Origin: an uncultured archaeon
GTDB lineage: Archaea; Thermoproteota; EX4484-205; JAAOZP01
Direction: 5' to 3'
Assembly (NCBI GenBank): GCA_938045545.1
Contig: CALIBN010000010.1
Location: 1-64,000 of the forward strand
Length of the DNA: 64,000 bases
Of this stretch, positions 7,744 through 16,368 are shown in pieces. Under the pieces are notes generated by a model. That model had not been told where the DNA came from, did not search any database, and saw nothing but the letters and a program-made list of their open reading frames with translations. The translations under genes and the position numbers were made by a program. Numbering within the stretch: the first letter of the stretch is position 1; every line of letters begins with the position of its first letter.

Positions 7744-8820
7744 CTAGTGTTCAGCAGGCCTGTATGAGCCGAGCAGCCTAATCTCCACAGCCCTACGCTT
7801 AAGATTCTCCAGCGCTCTATGCACACCATGGTCCCAGGAGGCGCCCTCAAACTCCACTAGAAACATGTACTCCCAGGGCTTGCCCCTTACGGGTCTAGAC
7901 TCTATTCTGGTCAGGTTTAAACCATGCTTCGCAAAAACTCCGAGAGCCCTGTACAGGGAGCCGGGCTTATGCTCCAGAATCATTATAAGCATTGTTCTCG
8001 CATCCCCCTTAAACTTCTTCGAGGCTTCTCTAGAGAGGACTAGGAAGCGGGTGTAGTTCTCCCGCTCATCCTGAATATTCCTGGCTAGGATTCTCAAGCC
8101 GTATTCTCTTGCAGCAGCCTCGGAGCACACTGCCGCCCCACCCCTTGTTTTAGCCGCCATCAAGGCAGCCTTAGAGGTGCTTGAAACCTCCCTTATCCTT
8201 GCTTCCGGCATAACCCTGTCTAGAAACATCCTGACCTGTGCTAGGGCGTGAGGGTTGGAGAAAACAATCCTAACGTCTTCAAGCCTCCTCTCCCTGGATG
8301 AAAGGTGGAAAGCTATTTTCAAAACCTCCTCGCCGACGATGCTGAGGCTCGAGGAGGCTAGGCAGTCAAGCGTTTCAGAAACAGAGCCCTCAAGGCTGTT
8401 TTCAACCGGAGCAACCCCGTAGTCAGCCTCAGCCTCCTCAACGCTTTTAAAAACGCTTCTAATCGTGGGGTAGGGCTGAAGAGCGTAGGGCTTACCGGAG
8501 AAGTATTTCTCAGCAGCCTCCATCGTGAACGAGCCTCTTGGCCCCAGGTAGGCTACTTTAAAGCACCCCTGGACCCTCCTGCTGTGGTCTATTATGATGC
8601 TGAAAACCTTTTCAACCAGAACGGGGTCTAAGCCTCTTGCAGAAGCCTTTTCAAGAACATGCTTGTAAACCTCTTTCTCCCTATTCTCATCTACAACGGG
8701 TAGCCCAAGCCTCTTCTTCTCCCCGCCTATCATTCTCGCAACCCTGATCCTCTCAGCGATAGCTTCGACGAGCTTCTCGTCAACCCTGTCCATCATCCTC
8801 CTCATCTCCTTGAGACTCAA
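7744..8820 (-). CDS. pheA: Chorismate mutase-prephenate dehydratase (P-protein)
   Basis: 358 residues. Residues 1-85 are an AroQ-type chorismate mutase (DEKLVEAIAERIRVARMIG); then prephenate dehydratase begins at VAYLGPRGSFTMEAA, with VENSLEGSV, TSKAALMA and NYTRFLVLSR; a C-terminal ACT domain contains KPGSLYRALGVFAKHGLNLTRIESRP, the usual Phe-feedback site. It converts chorismate to prephenate and then phenylpyruvate. Last gene of the shikimate operon; the TTG start overlaps the aroC stop as TTGA. Confidence 0.95.
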   Translation of the reverse strand: MSLKEMRRMMDRVDEKLVEAIAERIRVARMIGGEKKRLGLPVVDENREKEVYKHVLEKASARGLDPVLVEKVFSIIIDHSRRVQGCFKVAYLGPRGSFTMEAAEKYFSGKPYALQPYPTIRSVFKSVEEAEADYGVAPVENSLEGSVSETLDCLASSSLSIVGEEVLKIAFHLSSRERRLEDVRIVFSNPHALAQVRMFLDRVMPEARIREVSSTSKAALMAAKTRGGAAVCSEAAAREYGLRILARNIQDERENYTRFLVLSREASKKFKGDARTMLIMILEHKPGSLYRALGVFAKHGLNLTRIESRPVRGKPWEYMFLVEFEGASWDHGVHRALENLKRRAVEIRLLGSYRPAEH

Positions 8821-9911
8821 TCTTTAACCACTCTCCCGACGAGGCCGGCCCTAGCGTAGTGGTCGACGAGGACCATTGCTGAGACGGCCTCAACAACTGG
8901 AACAGCCCTGGGAGCGATGCAGATGTCGAACCTCCCGCCTGAGAGATCCAGGTTAACGCTTCTCATCTCCTCAAGGTTGACCGTGCGTTGAACCCTCGCT
9001 ATCGAGGGGGTCGGCTTAAAGGCCGCTCTGAAAACTATCATGCTTCCCGTTGAAACACCTCCGACTACACCCCCGTCGCTGAATCCAGCGACCTCAACCC
9101 TCGCGTCCCTGACGGTCAGCTCATCGTTGAACACGCTTCCCCTCATGCAGGAGGCTTCGAAACCCTTTCCGAACTCCACCCCTTTTACGCCGGGGATAGA
9201 CATCGCTGCCCTAGCGAGCTCAACGTCAAGCCCCTCTAAAAGCGGGTCTCCAACGCCAGGGGGCACACCGTATATCCTGCACTCCACAACACCACCCACA
9301 CTGTCACCTTCACGCGAAGCCTCGTCTATCTCCCTCATCATCATTCTCGAAGCATCCGGGTCTACGCACCTGACTGGGGACTCATAAACCCTCTTCAAAT
9401 CATCCTCGCTCGGCTCACCCCGGTAACTGGCTCTACCTATCCTAGTGACGTGCGCGTATATTCTAACCCCTTTTCTTTCGAGAACCTGGGCTGCTAGCGA
9501 GCCTGCTGCAACCCAGCCCGCGGTGAACCTTCCCGAGGAGAATCCTCCTCCCCTGTAATCGTTGAAGCCGCCGTACCTAACCCTGTAAGGATAGTCAACA
9601 TGGCTCGGCCTAGGAGTGCTCCTGATCCTCTCGTAGAAGCCCGGATCAATATCAGTGTTCCAAACAACTATGAGCAGGGGAGCCCCCGTGGTGAACCCTT
9701 TGAAAACCCCGGTGAGGATTTCGAAAGAATCCTCTTCAACCCTCGCCGTGGAGCCGTATCCAGCCCTCCTGCGGGAGAGGCTGAGCCTAATCCTGTCACC
9801 GTCGACCCTTAAGCCGGCCGGGAAGCCCTGTATTAGCGAGCCGACCAGCCTGCCGTGGCTCTCCCCGAAGAAGCTGAAGACAATAAGCCTGCCTAGAGTG
9901 TTCAAACCCAT
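8817..9911 (-). CDS. aroC: Chorismate synthase
   Basis: 364 residues, full length. Converts EPSP to chorismate using reduced FMN. Signatures: FGESHGRLVGSLIQGFPAG near the N-terminus, DYRGGGFSSGRFTAGWVAAG in the middle and GGVVGGVSTGSMIVFRAAFKPTPS near the C-terminus. ATG at 9911 lies 10 nt inside the end of aroA; its own stop overlaps the pheA start. Confidence 0.97.
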   Translation of the reverse strand: MGLNTLGRLIVFSFFGESHGRLVGSLIQGFPAGLRVDGDRIRLSLSRRRAGYGSTARVEEDSFEILTGVFKGFTTGAPLLIVVWNTDIDPGFYERIRSTPRPSHVDYPYRVRYGGFNDYRGGGFSSGRFTAGWVAAGSLAAQVLERKGVRIYAHVTRIGRASYRGEPSEDDLKRVYESPVRCVDPDASRMMMREIDEASREGDSVGGVVECRIYGVPPGVGDPLLEGLDVELARAAMSIPGVKGVEFGKGFEASCMRGSVFNDELTVRDARVEVAGFSDGGVVGGVSTGSMIVFRAAFKPTPSIARVQRTVNLEEMRSVNLDLSGGRFDICIAPRAVPVVEAVSAMVLVDHYARAGLVGRVVKD

Positions 9912-11179
9912 TGGAGCCCAACCCCAGTCTCTAAAACCCAGCTGTAGAACCCTGGGTTAGACTTTGAAACCGAGCCCGCGTTAAGTATGGTTGTCTCACC
10001 CCCGGCCGCAGCGCCAGCCATTATAAGCATCATCTCAATCCTGTGGTCGCCGCCGGCGTCAACTGTTGAACCCCTCAGCCTGCAAGGCCCCTTGATGAGA
10101 ATCTCGTCGCCGTTGAAAAACGCTTCCACACCCATTTTTGAAAGAGCCCTTGCGATGAGCGTCGCCCTAGCCGACTCCTTCGACTCAAGCCTGCCAACAT
10201 TCCTCAGGATCGTCTCACCCTCCGCTGCCGTAGCGGCGAGTGCCAGAGCTGGAACCAGGTCCGGGTTCTCCGAACAGTCTATTACACATGCTTTCAGGAC
10301 CCCCGTGTTCTCAGCTATAAGCGTATTGCCCGACCACTCTATTTTAAGCCCCATCCGCCTGAGTATTTCAACAATCTCCCTATCCGGCTGAGGCTCGTCG
10401 ACAAGCCCATGCACCTTGACGCTGCCGCCTGAAACCGCCGCCATAGCCAATGGTATTGCTGAAAGAGAATAGTCGCCTGGAACAGTATGGTTGAAAGGCT
10501 TAGGCTCCCCGGGCTCAACCGTTATAGACTCCCCGTCCACACGGGTTTCCACGCCGTGCATGCGGAGCATTCTTAGAGTAAGTTCCACGTAGGGCTTTGA
10601 GACAAGCACCCTGTTTTTCAAAGCAACCCGGAATCCTTCTCCAAGCCTAGCCCCGGCGACCAGGAAGCCTGAAACATGCTGGCTGGACTCTGAAGCATCC
10701 AGCATAACAGTATTAGTCTTGAAGCCGCCGCTTCTAACTTTTAAAGGAGGCTTCCCGTTAGCAGAGCTTGCTTCAACACCAAGCCTGGCGAACGCTTCCT
10801 CAAGCATTCTAACAGGCCTCCTCCTAAGGCTCTCGTCACCCGTGTAAACAGCATAGGAGGGCTTAGCGGCCAAAACCGGGGCTAGCATTCTGAGCGTTGA
10901 GGCTGAGCCGCCGCAGTAAACCTCTCCAGCAGGGCTCTGGAGCACGCCGCCTTCAACAAGAACTTCGTCTCTCCTTGTTAAGACAGGAACGCCCATTAGC
11001 CTTAGCGCCCTCAGGGTTGCCTCCACATCGTCACACCTGGAGAGCCCGCTTATCCTTGAAACACCTTTGGAAACAGCTGAAATGAGGAGGCTCCTGTGGG
11101 AATAGGATTTCGAAGGTGGAGCCACATAGCTGATGCTTCCAGCCCAGCCCCCTTTAACCTTTAACACGCTACTCGACAT
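9902..11179 (-). CDS. aroA: 3-phosphoshikimate 1-carboxyvinyltransferase (EPSP synthase)
   Basis: 425 residues from ATG 11179 (MSSSVLKVKGG). Transfers enolpyruvate from PEP to shikimate 3-phosphate. Visible motifs: PPSKSYSHRSLLISA (N-terminal substrate loop), YCGGSASTLRMLAP, RRRPVRMLEEAF, VPGDYSLSAIPLA and the C-terminal DHRIEMMLIMAG. A longer frame to 11254 is open, but the chosen ATG gives a normal N-terminus and only an 11-nt overlap with aroK. Confidence 0.96.
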   Translation of the reverse strand: MSSSVLKVKGGWAGSISYVAPPSKSYSHRSLLISAVSKGVSRISGLSRCDDVEATLRALRLMGVPVLTRRDEVLVEGGVLQSPAGEVYCGGSASTLRMLAPVLAAKPSYAVYTGDESLRRRPVRMLEEAFARLGVEASSANGKPPLKVRSGGFKTNTVMLDASESSQHVSGFLVAGARLGEGFRVALKNRVLVSKPYVELTLRMLRMHGVETRVDGESITVEPGEPKPFNHTVPGDYSLSAIPLAMAAVSGGSVKVHGLVDEPQPDREIVEILRRMGLKIEWSGNTLIAENTGVLKACVIDCSENPDLVPALALAATAAEGETILRNVGRLESKESARATLIARALSKMGVEAFFNGDEILIKGPCRLRGSTVDAGGDHRIEMMLIMAGAAAGGETTILNAGSVSKSNPGFYSWVLETGVGLQWV

Positions 11180-12017
11180 TCGCATTCTCGTTGCACACAC
11201 CTGTCTCCACAATCCTGCCGAACCCGGATAGGGCCCTTCTAACCTTTTCAACATCCTGCGGCCTTACTACAGCAGCCACAGCAGGCCCCTTTCCGGAAAC
11301 CCCTGAGGCTATGGCGCCATTCTTCAAAGCTTCTAACGCTGGCTCCACGTCTAGGCCGAGGGCTGTTGAAACAGCAAGCCCGTTTAGAGTCATAGCCAGC
11401 CACTCCTCCCCGTTTAAAGCCAGCCTGTGGGCCAGCCTCATCAAGGGTTCAACAGGCTTAAAGAGACTAGTGTCAACCAGCCCGCTGAGCATCCCGCCTG
11501 AAGGCACGAGTATGACGACTTTAAGACTGGGGTCAACCAGCCTTCTCGCCAGGACCTTCCTCTCGAAATTATCCGTCACCACCATCCCGCCCAGGAGGCA
11601 TGCGGAAGCATCGTCGAAAGCCCCTGTCACCGACACTCCTGTCTCGATGCTCGCTTCAACAGAGTATTCAGCTGCCTCCATGAGCCCGGCTTCCCCCGTG
11701 ACTTCTTTAAGGCATGCGAGGGCAACTGCTGAGGAGACGGCGCTGCTCGACTTCAATCCTTTCCTCGCAGGTATTTCAGAGTAAATGCTTACTTCACATC
11801 CCTTCTGCACGCCGAAGTCCCCCAGTATCAGTCTGCAAACCTTTTCAGGCAGGCTGCCGGCTTTGAGAAAACTTTCTCCGGAGCGTATTCTGAACACTGG
11901 CTCTTCCATTAGCCTGCAGCTCGCCTCAACCCTCAGCCCAATCCCTAGGGCTGCGCCCAGGCCGTTTGCCATAGCGTTAACAATGCTTACGGCACCGTGA
12001 ACCATGGCCCTGCTCAA
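11169..12017 (-). CDS. aroK: Shikimate kinase, archaeal GHMP type
   Basis: 282 residues of the GHMP kinase superfamily, not the bacterial P-loop AroK. The ATP-binding motif is PARKGLKSSSAVSSAVALA; GVSVTGAFDDASACLLGG and SGVSGKGPAVAAV are the further GHMP motifs. Phosphorylates shikimate at O3. Sits between aroE and aroA. The start is TTG at 12017 overlapping the aroE stop as TTGA; ATG at 12005 (MVHGAVS) is the alternative. Confidence 0.95.
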   Translation of the reverse strand: MSRAMVHGAVSIVNAMANGLGAALGIGLRVEASCRLMEEPVFRIRSGESFLKAGSLPEKVCRLILGDFGVQKGCEVSIYSEIPARKGLKSSSAVSSAVALACLKEVTGEAGLMEAAEYSVEASIETGVSVTGAFDDASACLLGGMVVTDNFERKVLARRLVDPSLKVVILVPSGGMLSGLVDTSLFKPVEPLMRLAHRLALNGEEWLAMTLNGLAVSTALGLDVEPALEALKNGAIASGVSGKGPAVAAVVRPQDVEKVRRALSGFGRIVETGVCNENANVE

Positions 12018-12862
12018 GACCTGAGCCTCCTTAAGGCTTCATCCCTCATCTCCTCCAGCGGAGGCTTTACGCCGAACCATATTTCGAAGCTTTCAGCAGC
12101 CTGGTGGATAAGCATCTCGACGCCCGGCACGGTGTTCAACCCTTTTTCAGACGCTTCCTTGACGAGCCTGGTAGGATGAGGCGTGTAAACCATGTCTAGG
12201 AGCGTCTGACCCCTCCTCAGGAACTCGGTGGGAAAAGGAGTTTCAACGCTGCTTTCCATGCCTACTGGCGTAGCGTTGACAACAAGGTCAGCATCTTTAA
12301 GCACCTGTTGAGCATGGTCGAGGCCACGCGTCTCAACCCTCAGGCCTCTTTCCGAGAAGTGTTTCTCAAGCTCAAGCGCTCTCCCCCGGCTCCTGTTCAA
12401 CACCACCACTCTGCACCCCATTGAAAGCAACGCTAAGACAGCTGCCCTAGCACCTCCGCCGGCACCTATGACTGCCGCAACACCCCCGCCATTGAAGCCA
12501 GCGTTCCTCAAAGACTTCTCAACCCCGGCTACATCCGTGTTGAAACCCTCTAGAAGACCGCTTGTAACCCTAACGGTGTTTACGCACCCTGTTAGTTCAG
12601 CAGAATCATCAAGCCTGTCAACAAGGCTTGCTACAGCAATCTTATGCGGTATAGTTACGTTGAAGCCCAGTACCCTGTTGAGCCTGCAAAGCGATACGAA
12701 GAACCCGAGCATTTCCCCTTTTACTCTTAAGGCAAGGTAGACAGCATCTATGCCAAGCCTCCTTAAAGCCCTGTTGTGGATCGCCGGGCTCACTGAGTGT
12801 GAAACCGGGTCTCCTATGACGAAGAGCAGTCTTGAATCTGATGTTGGAAGCCACCCTACCAT
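12014..12862 (-). CDS. aroE: Shikimate dehydrogenase
   Basis: 282 residues. NADP-dependent reduction of 3-dehydroshikimate. Substrate site GDPVSHSVSPAIHNRAL near residue 18, catalytic Lys in FNVTIPHKIAVASLVDRLD, nucleotide-binding GAGGGARAAVLALLSMG, and NATPVGM. ATG at 12862 overlaps aroD by 7 nt. Confidence 0.96.
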   Translation of the reverse strand: MVGWLPTSDSRLLFVIGDPVSHSVSPAIHNRALRRLGIDAVYLALRVKGEMLGFFVSLCRLNRVLGFNVTIPHKIAVASLVDRLDDSAELTGCVNTVRVTSGLLEGFNTDVAGVEKSLRNAGFNGGGVAAVIGAGGGARAAVLALLSMGCRVVVLNRSRGRALELEKHFSERGLRVETRGLDHAQQVLKDADLVVNATPVGMESSVETPFPTEFLRRGQTLLDMVYTPHPTRLVKEASEKGLNTVPGVEMLIHQAAESFEIWFGVKPPLEEMRDEALRRLRS

Positions 12863-13536
12863 ACGCCCATTCTCCTGTATATTGAGACCATTCTCCTAAG
12901 GTCCGCCTGGCCTGGTGCAAGAGCCTCTCCGTATGAAGCGTAAGTCATAAAGCTTCCGAGCAGCGGCGCGAGTATTCTAGTGGCTAAACCCTTCTCCCCC
13001 ATCCCGAAGCAGACGACCCTGCTTTCCCGGATGCTGCTCAGGAAGAACAGTAGGCCCGCCTCATCAACAGGGCTCCTGACACTTGTGACAATCTTATAGA
13101 TATCCGCGTTCCTACGTTTCATTGTTGAAAGCATTTTTCCAAGCGTCTTCACGCTCGGGGTTCCGGTCCACTCGTGGCGTGAAAGAATCAGGCCAACACC
13201 CTTCTGAGAGGCCAGCCTTGAAACCTCGTCGACAATCCTGGATTTCTGCTCAACATCCACGTATCTGAAGGGAGCTTCCAATGCTTTTTCGAAAAGCCTC
13301 AGCCTCCTGTCTTCATCCCCAAGGTAAGCACCACCATCCCAGCTGGGCCTTATCGTCGCCACGCAGCCGACGCGTGACGACTCAACCGTCTTCAACAAGG
13401 CTTCATACTGCTTCTCGCCAGCATGGTCAAGCCTGAGCTCAACAAGACTGGCCCCAAGCCTCTTGGAAAGCCCTATAGCTCTCAAGACCCTTGGAACGCT
13501 GTCCGCCTTCACTGAAACGCATATTCTAGGCCTCAA
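12856..13536 (-). CDS. aroD: 3-dehydroquinate dehydratase, type I
   Basis: 226 residues, class I (Schiff-base) enzyme. ELRLDHAG near residue 33, ATIRPSWDGGAY, catalytic His in ILSRHEWTGTPS, Schiff-base Lys in ADIYKIVTSV and FGMGEKGLATRIL follow the family order. Converts 3-dehydroquinate to 3-dehydroshikimate. The TTG start overlaps the upstream stop as TTGA. Confidence 0.95.
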   Translation of the reverse strand: MRPRICVSVKADSVPRVLRAIGLSKRLGASLVELRLDHAGEKQYEALLKTVESSRVGCVATIRPSWDGGAYLGDEDRRLRLFEKALEAPFRYVDVEQKSRIVDEVSRLASQKGVGLILSRHEWTGTPSVKTLGKMLSTMKRRNADIYKIVTSVRSPVDEAGLLFFLSSIRESRVVCFGMGEKGLATRILAPLLGSFMTYASYGEALAPGQADLRRMVSIYRRMGVW

Positions 13537-14531
13537 AACTCGAGCATCAGCTCCCCTTCCACAGGGGTTCCGAAATGCCTTCCAACCCTTGCCGGAGAAT
13601 AGGCGATAATCCTGTCACCCGGCTTAAGGTCTCTAACGCTTATTGAGCCCTCCTGGGTTACAACCCTTATGGTTTCAGCGTCCTGCAGAAAAACCTTCCC
13701 TGTTGAACCGTTTAAACCGATCTCGATCATTCTGAGAGGCCTCTTCTCAACCTTCATCCTGCATATTGTGAGAGGCCTGGCCTCGCCCGTTCTCGAAACA
13801 GCCAGGACGACGTCTCCAGACCTAAGGTCGCTAATATATGGTGAAAAACCCCTGGTTGAGAGAACATACTGGGATACTGCTCCAGCGTTAACCCGGAAGG
13901 GCCTGGGCTTAGTGAAACCGGATTCAGACACCTCCGCCTCCACCAGAACCAGCATCGACGAGAATGCTCCTATCAGCATGCCTTCCCCAGGACTCATGGT
14001 GTCGCAGGCATCTATGCAAGCCCTGAGCCCAACGCCGGCCTCAGAAACCTTTTCGACAGCGGCCTCACGGAGGCCCAGCACGGCTTCAATACTCTTAAGC
14101 TCAACCGCGGCTCTCGAAGCCTCACTGACAGGCATGTTCAAAGCTACAGCGTCAACTCCGAGCTCAAGAGCTCTGAGGGCGAGCTTAGCCTCCTCGACGC
14201 TGGAAGCCTCAGCGACGATCATAGCCCTGCCCCTAAGCTTCGCGACAAGGTTCTCCCACGGTATAACCTTCCAGTCGGATGTTTTCACAAGTATTTTCCT
14301 AAAGCCTTTCTCCACAGCCTTCAAAGCATTCTCCTCGTCCCCGGAGCTCTTAACCTCGAGCTCGAGCACCGCTGAACCGGGGTCGACGCCCACGTAAGGC
14401 TCCGGGGGAATCCACTTCACCAGTCTAAGGCTCTCACCCCTACCCTCCACCATTCCCCGGCTTCTCGAGACAACCCTGTCCACCCCGTGAGCCTGGTTAA
14501 CATCCTCAGCGATAATCCATATTTCCTTCAA
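13533..14531 (-). CDS. aroB': 3-dehydroquinate synthase II (archaeal AroB')
   Basis: 332 residues of the archaeal DHQ synthase II family (the MJ1249 type), which oxidatively deaminates and cyclises 2-amino-3,7-dideoxy-threo-hept-6-ulosonate with NAD. Recognised by EIWIIAEDVNQAHG at the N-terminus, MLIGAFSSMLVLVEAE, PFRVNAGAVSQYVL and the C-terminal beta domain (GDVVLAVSRTGEARPLTICR, LKPGDRIIAY). TTG start overlapping the upstream stop as TTGA. Its presence with the next gene shows that the pathway starts from aspartate semialdehyde. Confidence 0.95.
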   Translation of the reverse strand: MKEIWIIAEDVNQAHGVDRVVSRSRGMVEGRGESLRLVKWIPPEPYVGVDPGSAVLELEVKSSGDEENALKAVEKGFRKILVKTSDWKVIPWENLVAKLRGRAMIVAEASSVEEAKLALRALELGVDAVALNMPVSEASRAAVELKSIEAVLGLREAAVEKVSEAGVGLRACIDACDTMSPGEGMLIGAFSSMLVLVEAEVSESGFTKPRPFRVNAGAVSQYVLSTRGFSPYISDLRSGDVVLAVSRTGEARPLTICRMKVEKRPLRMIEIGLNGSTGKVFLQDAETIRVVTQEGSISVRDLKPGDRIIAYSPARVGRHFGTPVEGELMLEF

Positions 14532-15331
14532 GACTCAGCGACCTCCAGCGCATACTCGACGGAAGCATTCTCGTGGACAATCGCCTTCAGAGCCTCAGCC
14601 ATCCTCCTCGGATTATCGTGTTGAAAAACATTCCTGCCTATTGAGACGCCTGCGGCACCAGCTGAAACAGCGTCGCTAACCATTTTGAGAAACTCTCTGG
14701 TTGAAGAGGTTTTAGGACCGCCCGCTATAACCACGGGTATGCGCGTAGACTCTACGACGATCCTGAAAGACTCCGGCGACCCGGTGTAGTTCGTCTTGAC
14801 GACGTCGGCACCGAGCTCCACGCCTATCCTCGCGACGTGAGCAACCTCCTTTGGAGAATGCTCGTCAGCGATCTTCTGGCCCCTGGGGTACATCATCGCC
14901 AGCAGAGGCATGCCCAGGATGCTGCAGACCCTTGCGGACTCTGCTAGGAAGGCCAGTTGTTCAAAGTCTGTTTCAGAGCCGACGTTAACATGAATGGAGA
15001 AGCCGTCTGCACCCAGTGAAAGCGCTTCAAGAGGGGTTGCGCAACGAGTCTTCCTAAGCCTGTCTGAGCCGAGGTCCGTCCCGGCTGAGCCGTGTACAAT
15101 GAGCCCGAGCCTGGCTGCGTCAACCATTCTCGCCCAACCCTTGTGGACAACTATCGCGTCGACACCGCCCTTAGACAGCTCGCCCACAAGCCACGCCATG
15201 TTCTGCAAGCCCTTCACCGGCCCTATTGAGACACCGTGGTCCATCGGCACTATTACGCTTCTCCCATCCTCCCTGAAAATCCTTCTAAGCCTCCTTCTTT
15301 TACCCGGTTCCGGAACGTCCAGCATGCTCAA
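14528..15331 (-). CDS. aroA': 2-amino-3,7-dideoxy-D-threo-hept-6-ulosonate synthase (AroA')
   Basis: 267 residues, class I aldolase of the DhnA/Fba family (the MJ0400 type). It condenses aspartate semialdehyde with a 6-deoxyketohexose phosphate. Motifs: SVIVPMDHGVSIGPVKG, IVHKGWAR, Schiff-base Lys in ADVVKTNYTG, and VVIAGGPKTSS with GAAGVSIGRNVFQ for phosphate binding. TTG start in a TTGA overlap with asd; ATG at 15325 is possible. The adjacent asd supplies its substrate. Confidence 0.93.
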   Translation of the reverse strand: MSMLDVPEPGKRRRLRRIFREDGRSVIVPMDHGVSIGPVKGLQNMAWLVGELSKGGVDAIVVHKGWARMVDAARLGLIVHGSAGTDLGSDRLRKTRCATPLEALSLGADGFSIHVNVGSETDFEQLAFLAESARVCSILGMPLLAMMYPRGQKIADEHSPKEVAHVARIGVELGADVVKTNYTGSPESFRIVVESTRIPVVIAGGPKTSSTREFLKMVSDAVSAGAAGVSIGRNVFQHDNPRRMAEALKAIVHENASVEYALEVAES

Positions 15332-16368
15332 ACAAGCCTCATCTCCCTAAGCAGCTCCGCCACGAGTATCGAGCCTCCTGCAGCACCCCTCACAGTATTA
15401 TGCGAGAGAACAGCATACTTAACCGTTAAAGAGTTGCACTTGCCAACCCTCCCCACGACGACTCCCATCCCACCCTTGTAATCCCTGTCCAGCCTAGGCT
15501 GGGGCCTGTCCTCCTCATCCCTAACCTGTATAACGGGGTCTGGCGCCGAGTATAGGCCCATCCTCTGCGGCAGAGGTTTAAACTCTCTTAAAACCCTCTT
15601 AACCTCCTCAGGCTCAAAATCCTTCTCGAGCTCGGCAAAGACATGAAGCAGATGCCCGTCTAGAGTCGGAACCCTGTTCACGCTCGCTAAAACCGGTATG
15701 TTAAGCGGCCTAAATGGTTCACCGAGTATCTTAACCGTCTCAGCCTGAAGCTTCTCCTCCTCACCCTTTATGAAGGGTATTACGTTGTCAACGATGTCGA
15801 GCGACTGGACACCCGGGTAGCCTGCTCCGCTCAAGGCTTGAAGCGAGACTGTTACAACTCTTCTCAAGCCGAACGCGTCTAAAAGGGGTTTCAGCGATAT
15901 TACTAGAGGCATCGTTGTGCAGTTCGACTTCGCGACGAGAAAGCCTTTCCAATGCTTCTCCTCACGCTGCCTCTCTATCATGCTTACGTGGCTAGGGTTA
16001 ACCTCCGGGATTATCATGGGTACGAGCGGATCCATTCGGAAGGCGCTTGCGGTTGAGACGATTTTAAAACCCTGCTCCGCAAGCATGGGTTCAACTTTCA
16101 AAGCAGCTTCGCTAGGCAGGCTTGAAAAGACAAGCTCGACATCGCTTAAGGCTTCAACCCTGGTTTCCTGAACAATCATTTCTGAAGCGGGCTCAGGCGG
16201 GTCGCCTCCTAGAAGCCAGTGCGCAGCCTCCTTATACTTCTTCCCGGCAGACCTCTCTGAAGCTGTTAAAACCTTTATTTCGAAGAACGGGTGGCTGGAG
16301 AGCAGTTTCACGAACCTCTGGCCTACTAGGCCCGTGGCTCCGAGGATGGCTACGCTAATCCTCCTCAA
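15328..16368 (-). CDS. asd: Aspartate-semialdehyde dehydrogenase
   Basis: About 346 residues from TTG 16368 (LRRISVAILGATGLVGQ). NADPH-dependent reduction of aspartyl phosphate. GATGLVGQRF is the cofactor loop, KSNCTTMPLV carries the catalytic Cys, and LSGAGYPGV the conserved Gly-rich turn; DGHLLHVFAEL lies C-terminal. An ATG at 16410 is in frame but would overlap lysC by 56 nt and add a non-family extension, so I prefer the TTG (14-nt overlap). Confidence 0.94.
   Translation of the reverse strand: MRRISVAILGATGLVGQRFVKLLSSHPFFEIKVLTASERSAGKKYKEAAHWLLGGDPPEPASEMIVQETRVEALSDVELVFSSLPSEAALKVEPMLAEQGFKIVSTASAFRMDPLVPMIIPEVNPSHVSMIERQREEKHWKGFLVAKSNCTTMPLVISLKPLLDAFGLRRVVTVSLQALSGAGYPGVQSLDIVDNVIPFIKGEEEKLQAETVKILGEPFRPLNIPVLASVNRVPTLDGHLLHVFAELEKDFEPEEVKRVLREFKPLPQRMGLYSAPDPVIQVRDEEDRPQPRLDRDYKGGMGVVVGRVGKCNSLTVKYAVLSHNTVRGAAGGSILVAELLREMRLV

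Noticed and set aside
13669-14397. Long plus-strand open frame (242 codons) antisense to aroB'
   Set aside because: Ser/Thr/Ala/Leu-rich shadow of a GC-rich gene with clear family motifs on the other strand. The same applies to long antisense frames over aIF5B (40377-41180), aroK (11191-11784) and aIF2 gamma (38179-38721).
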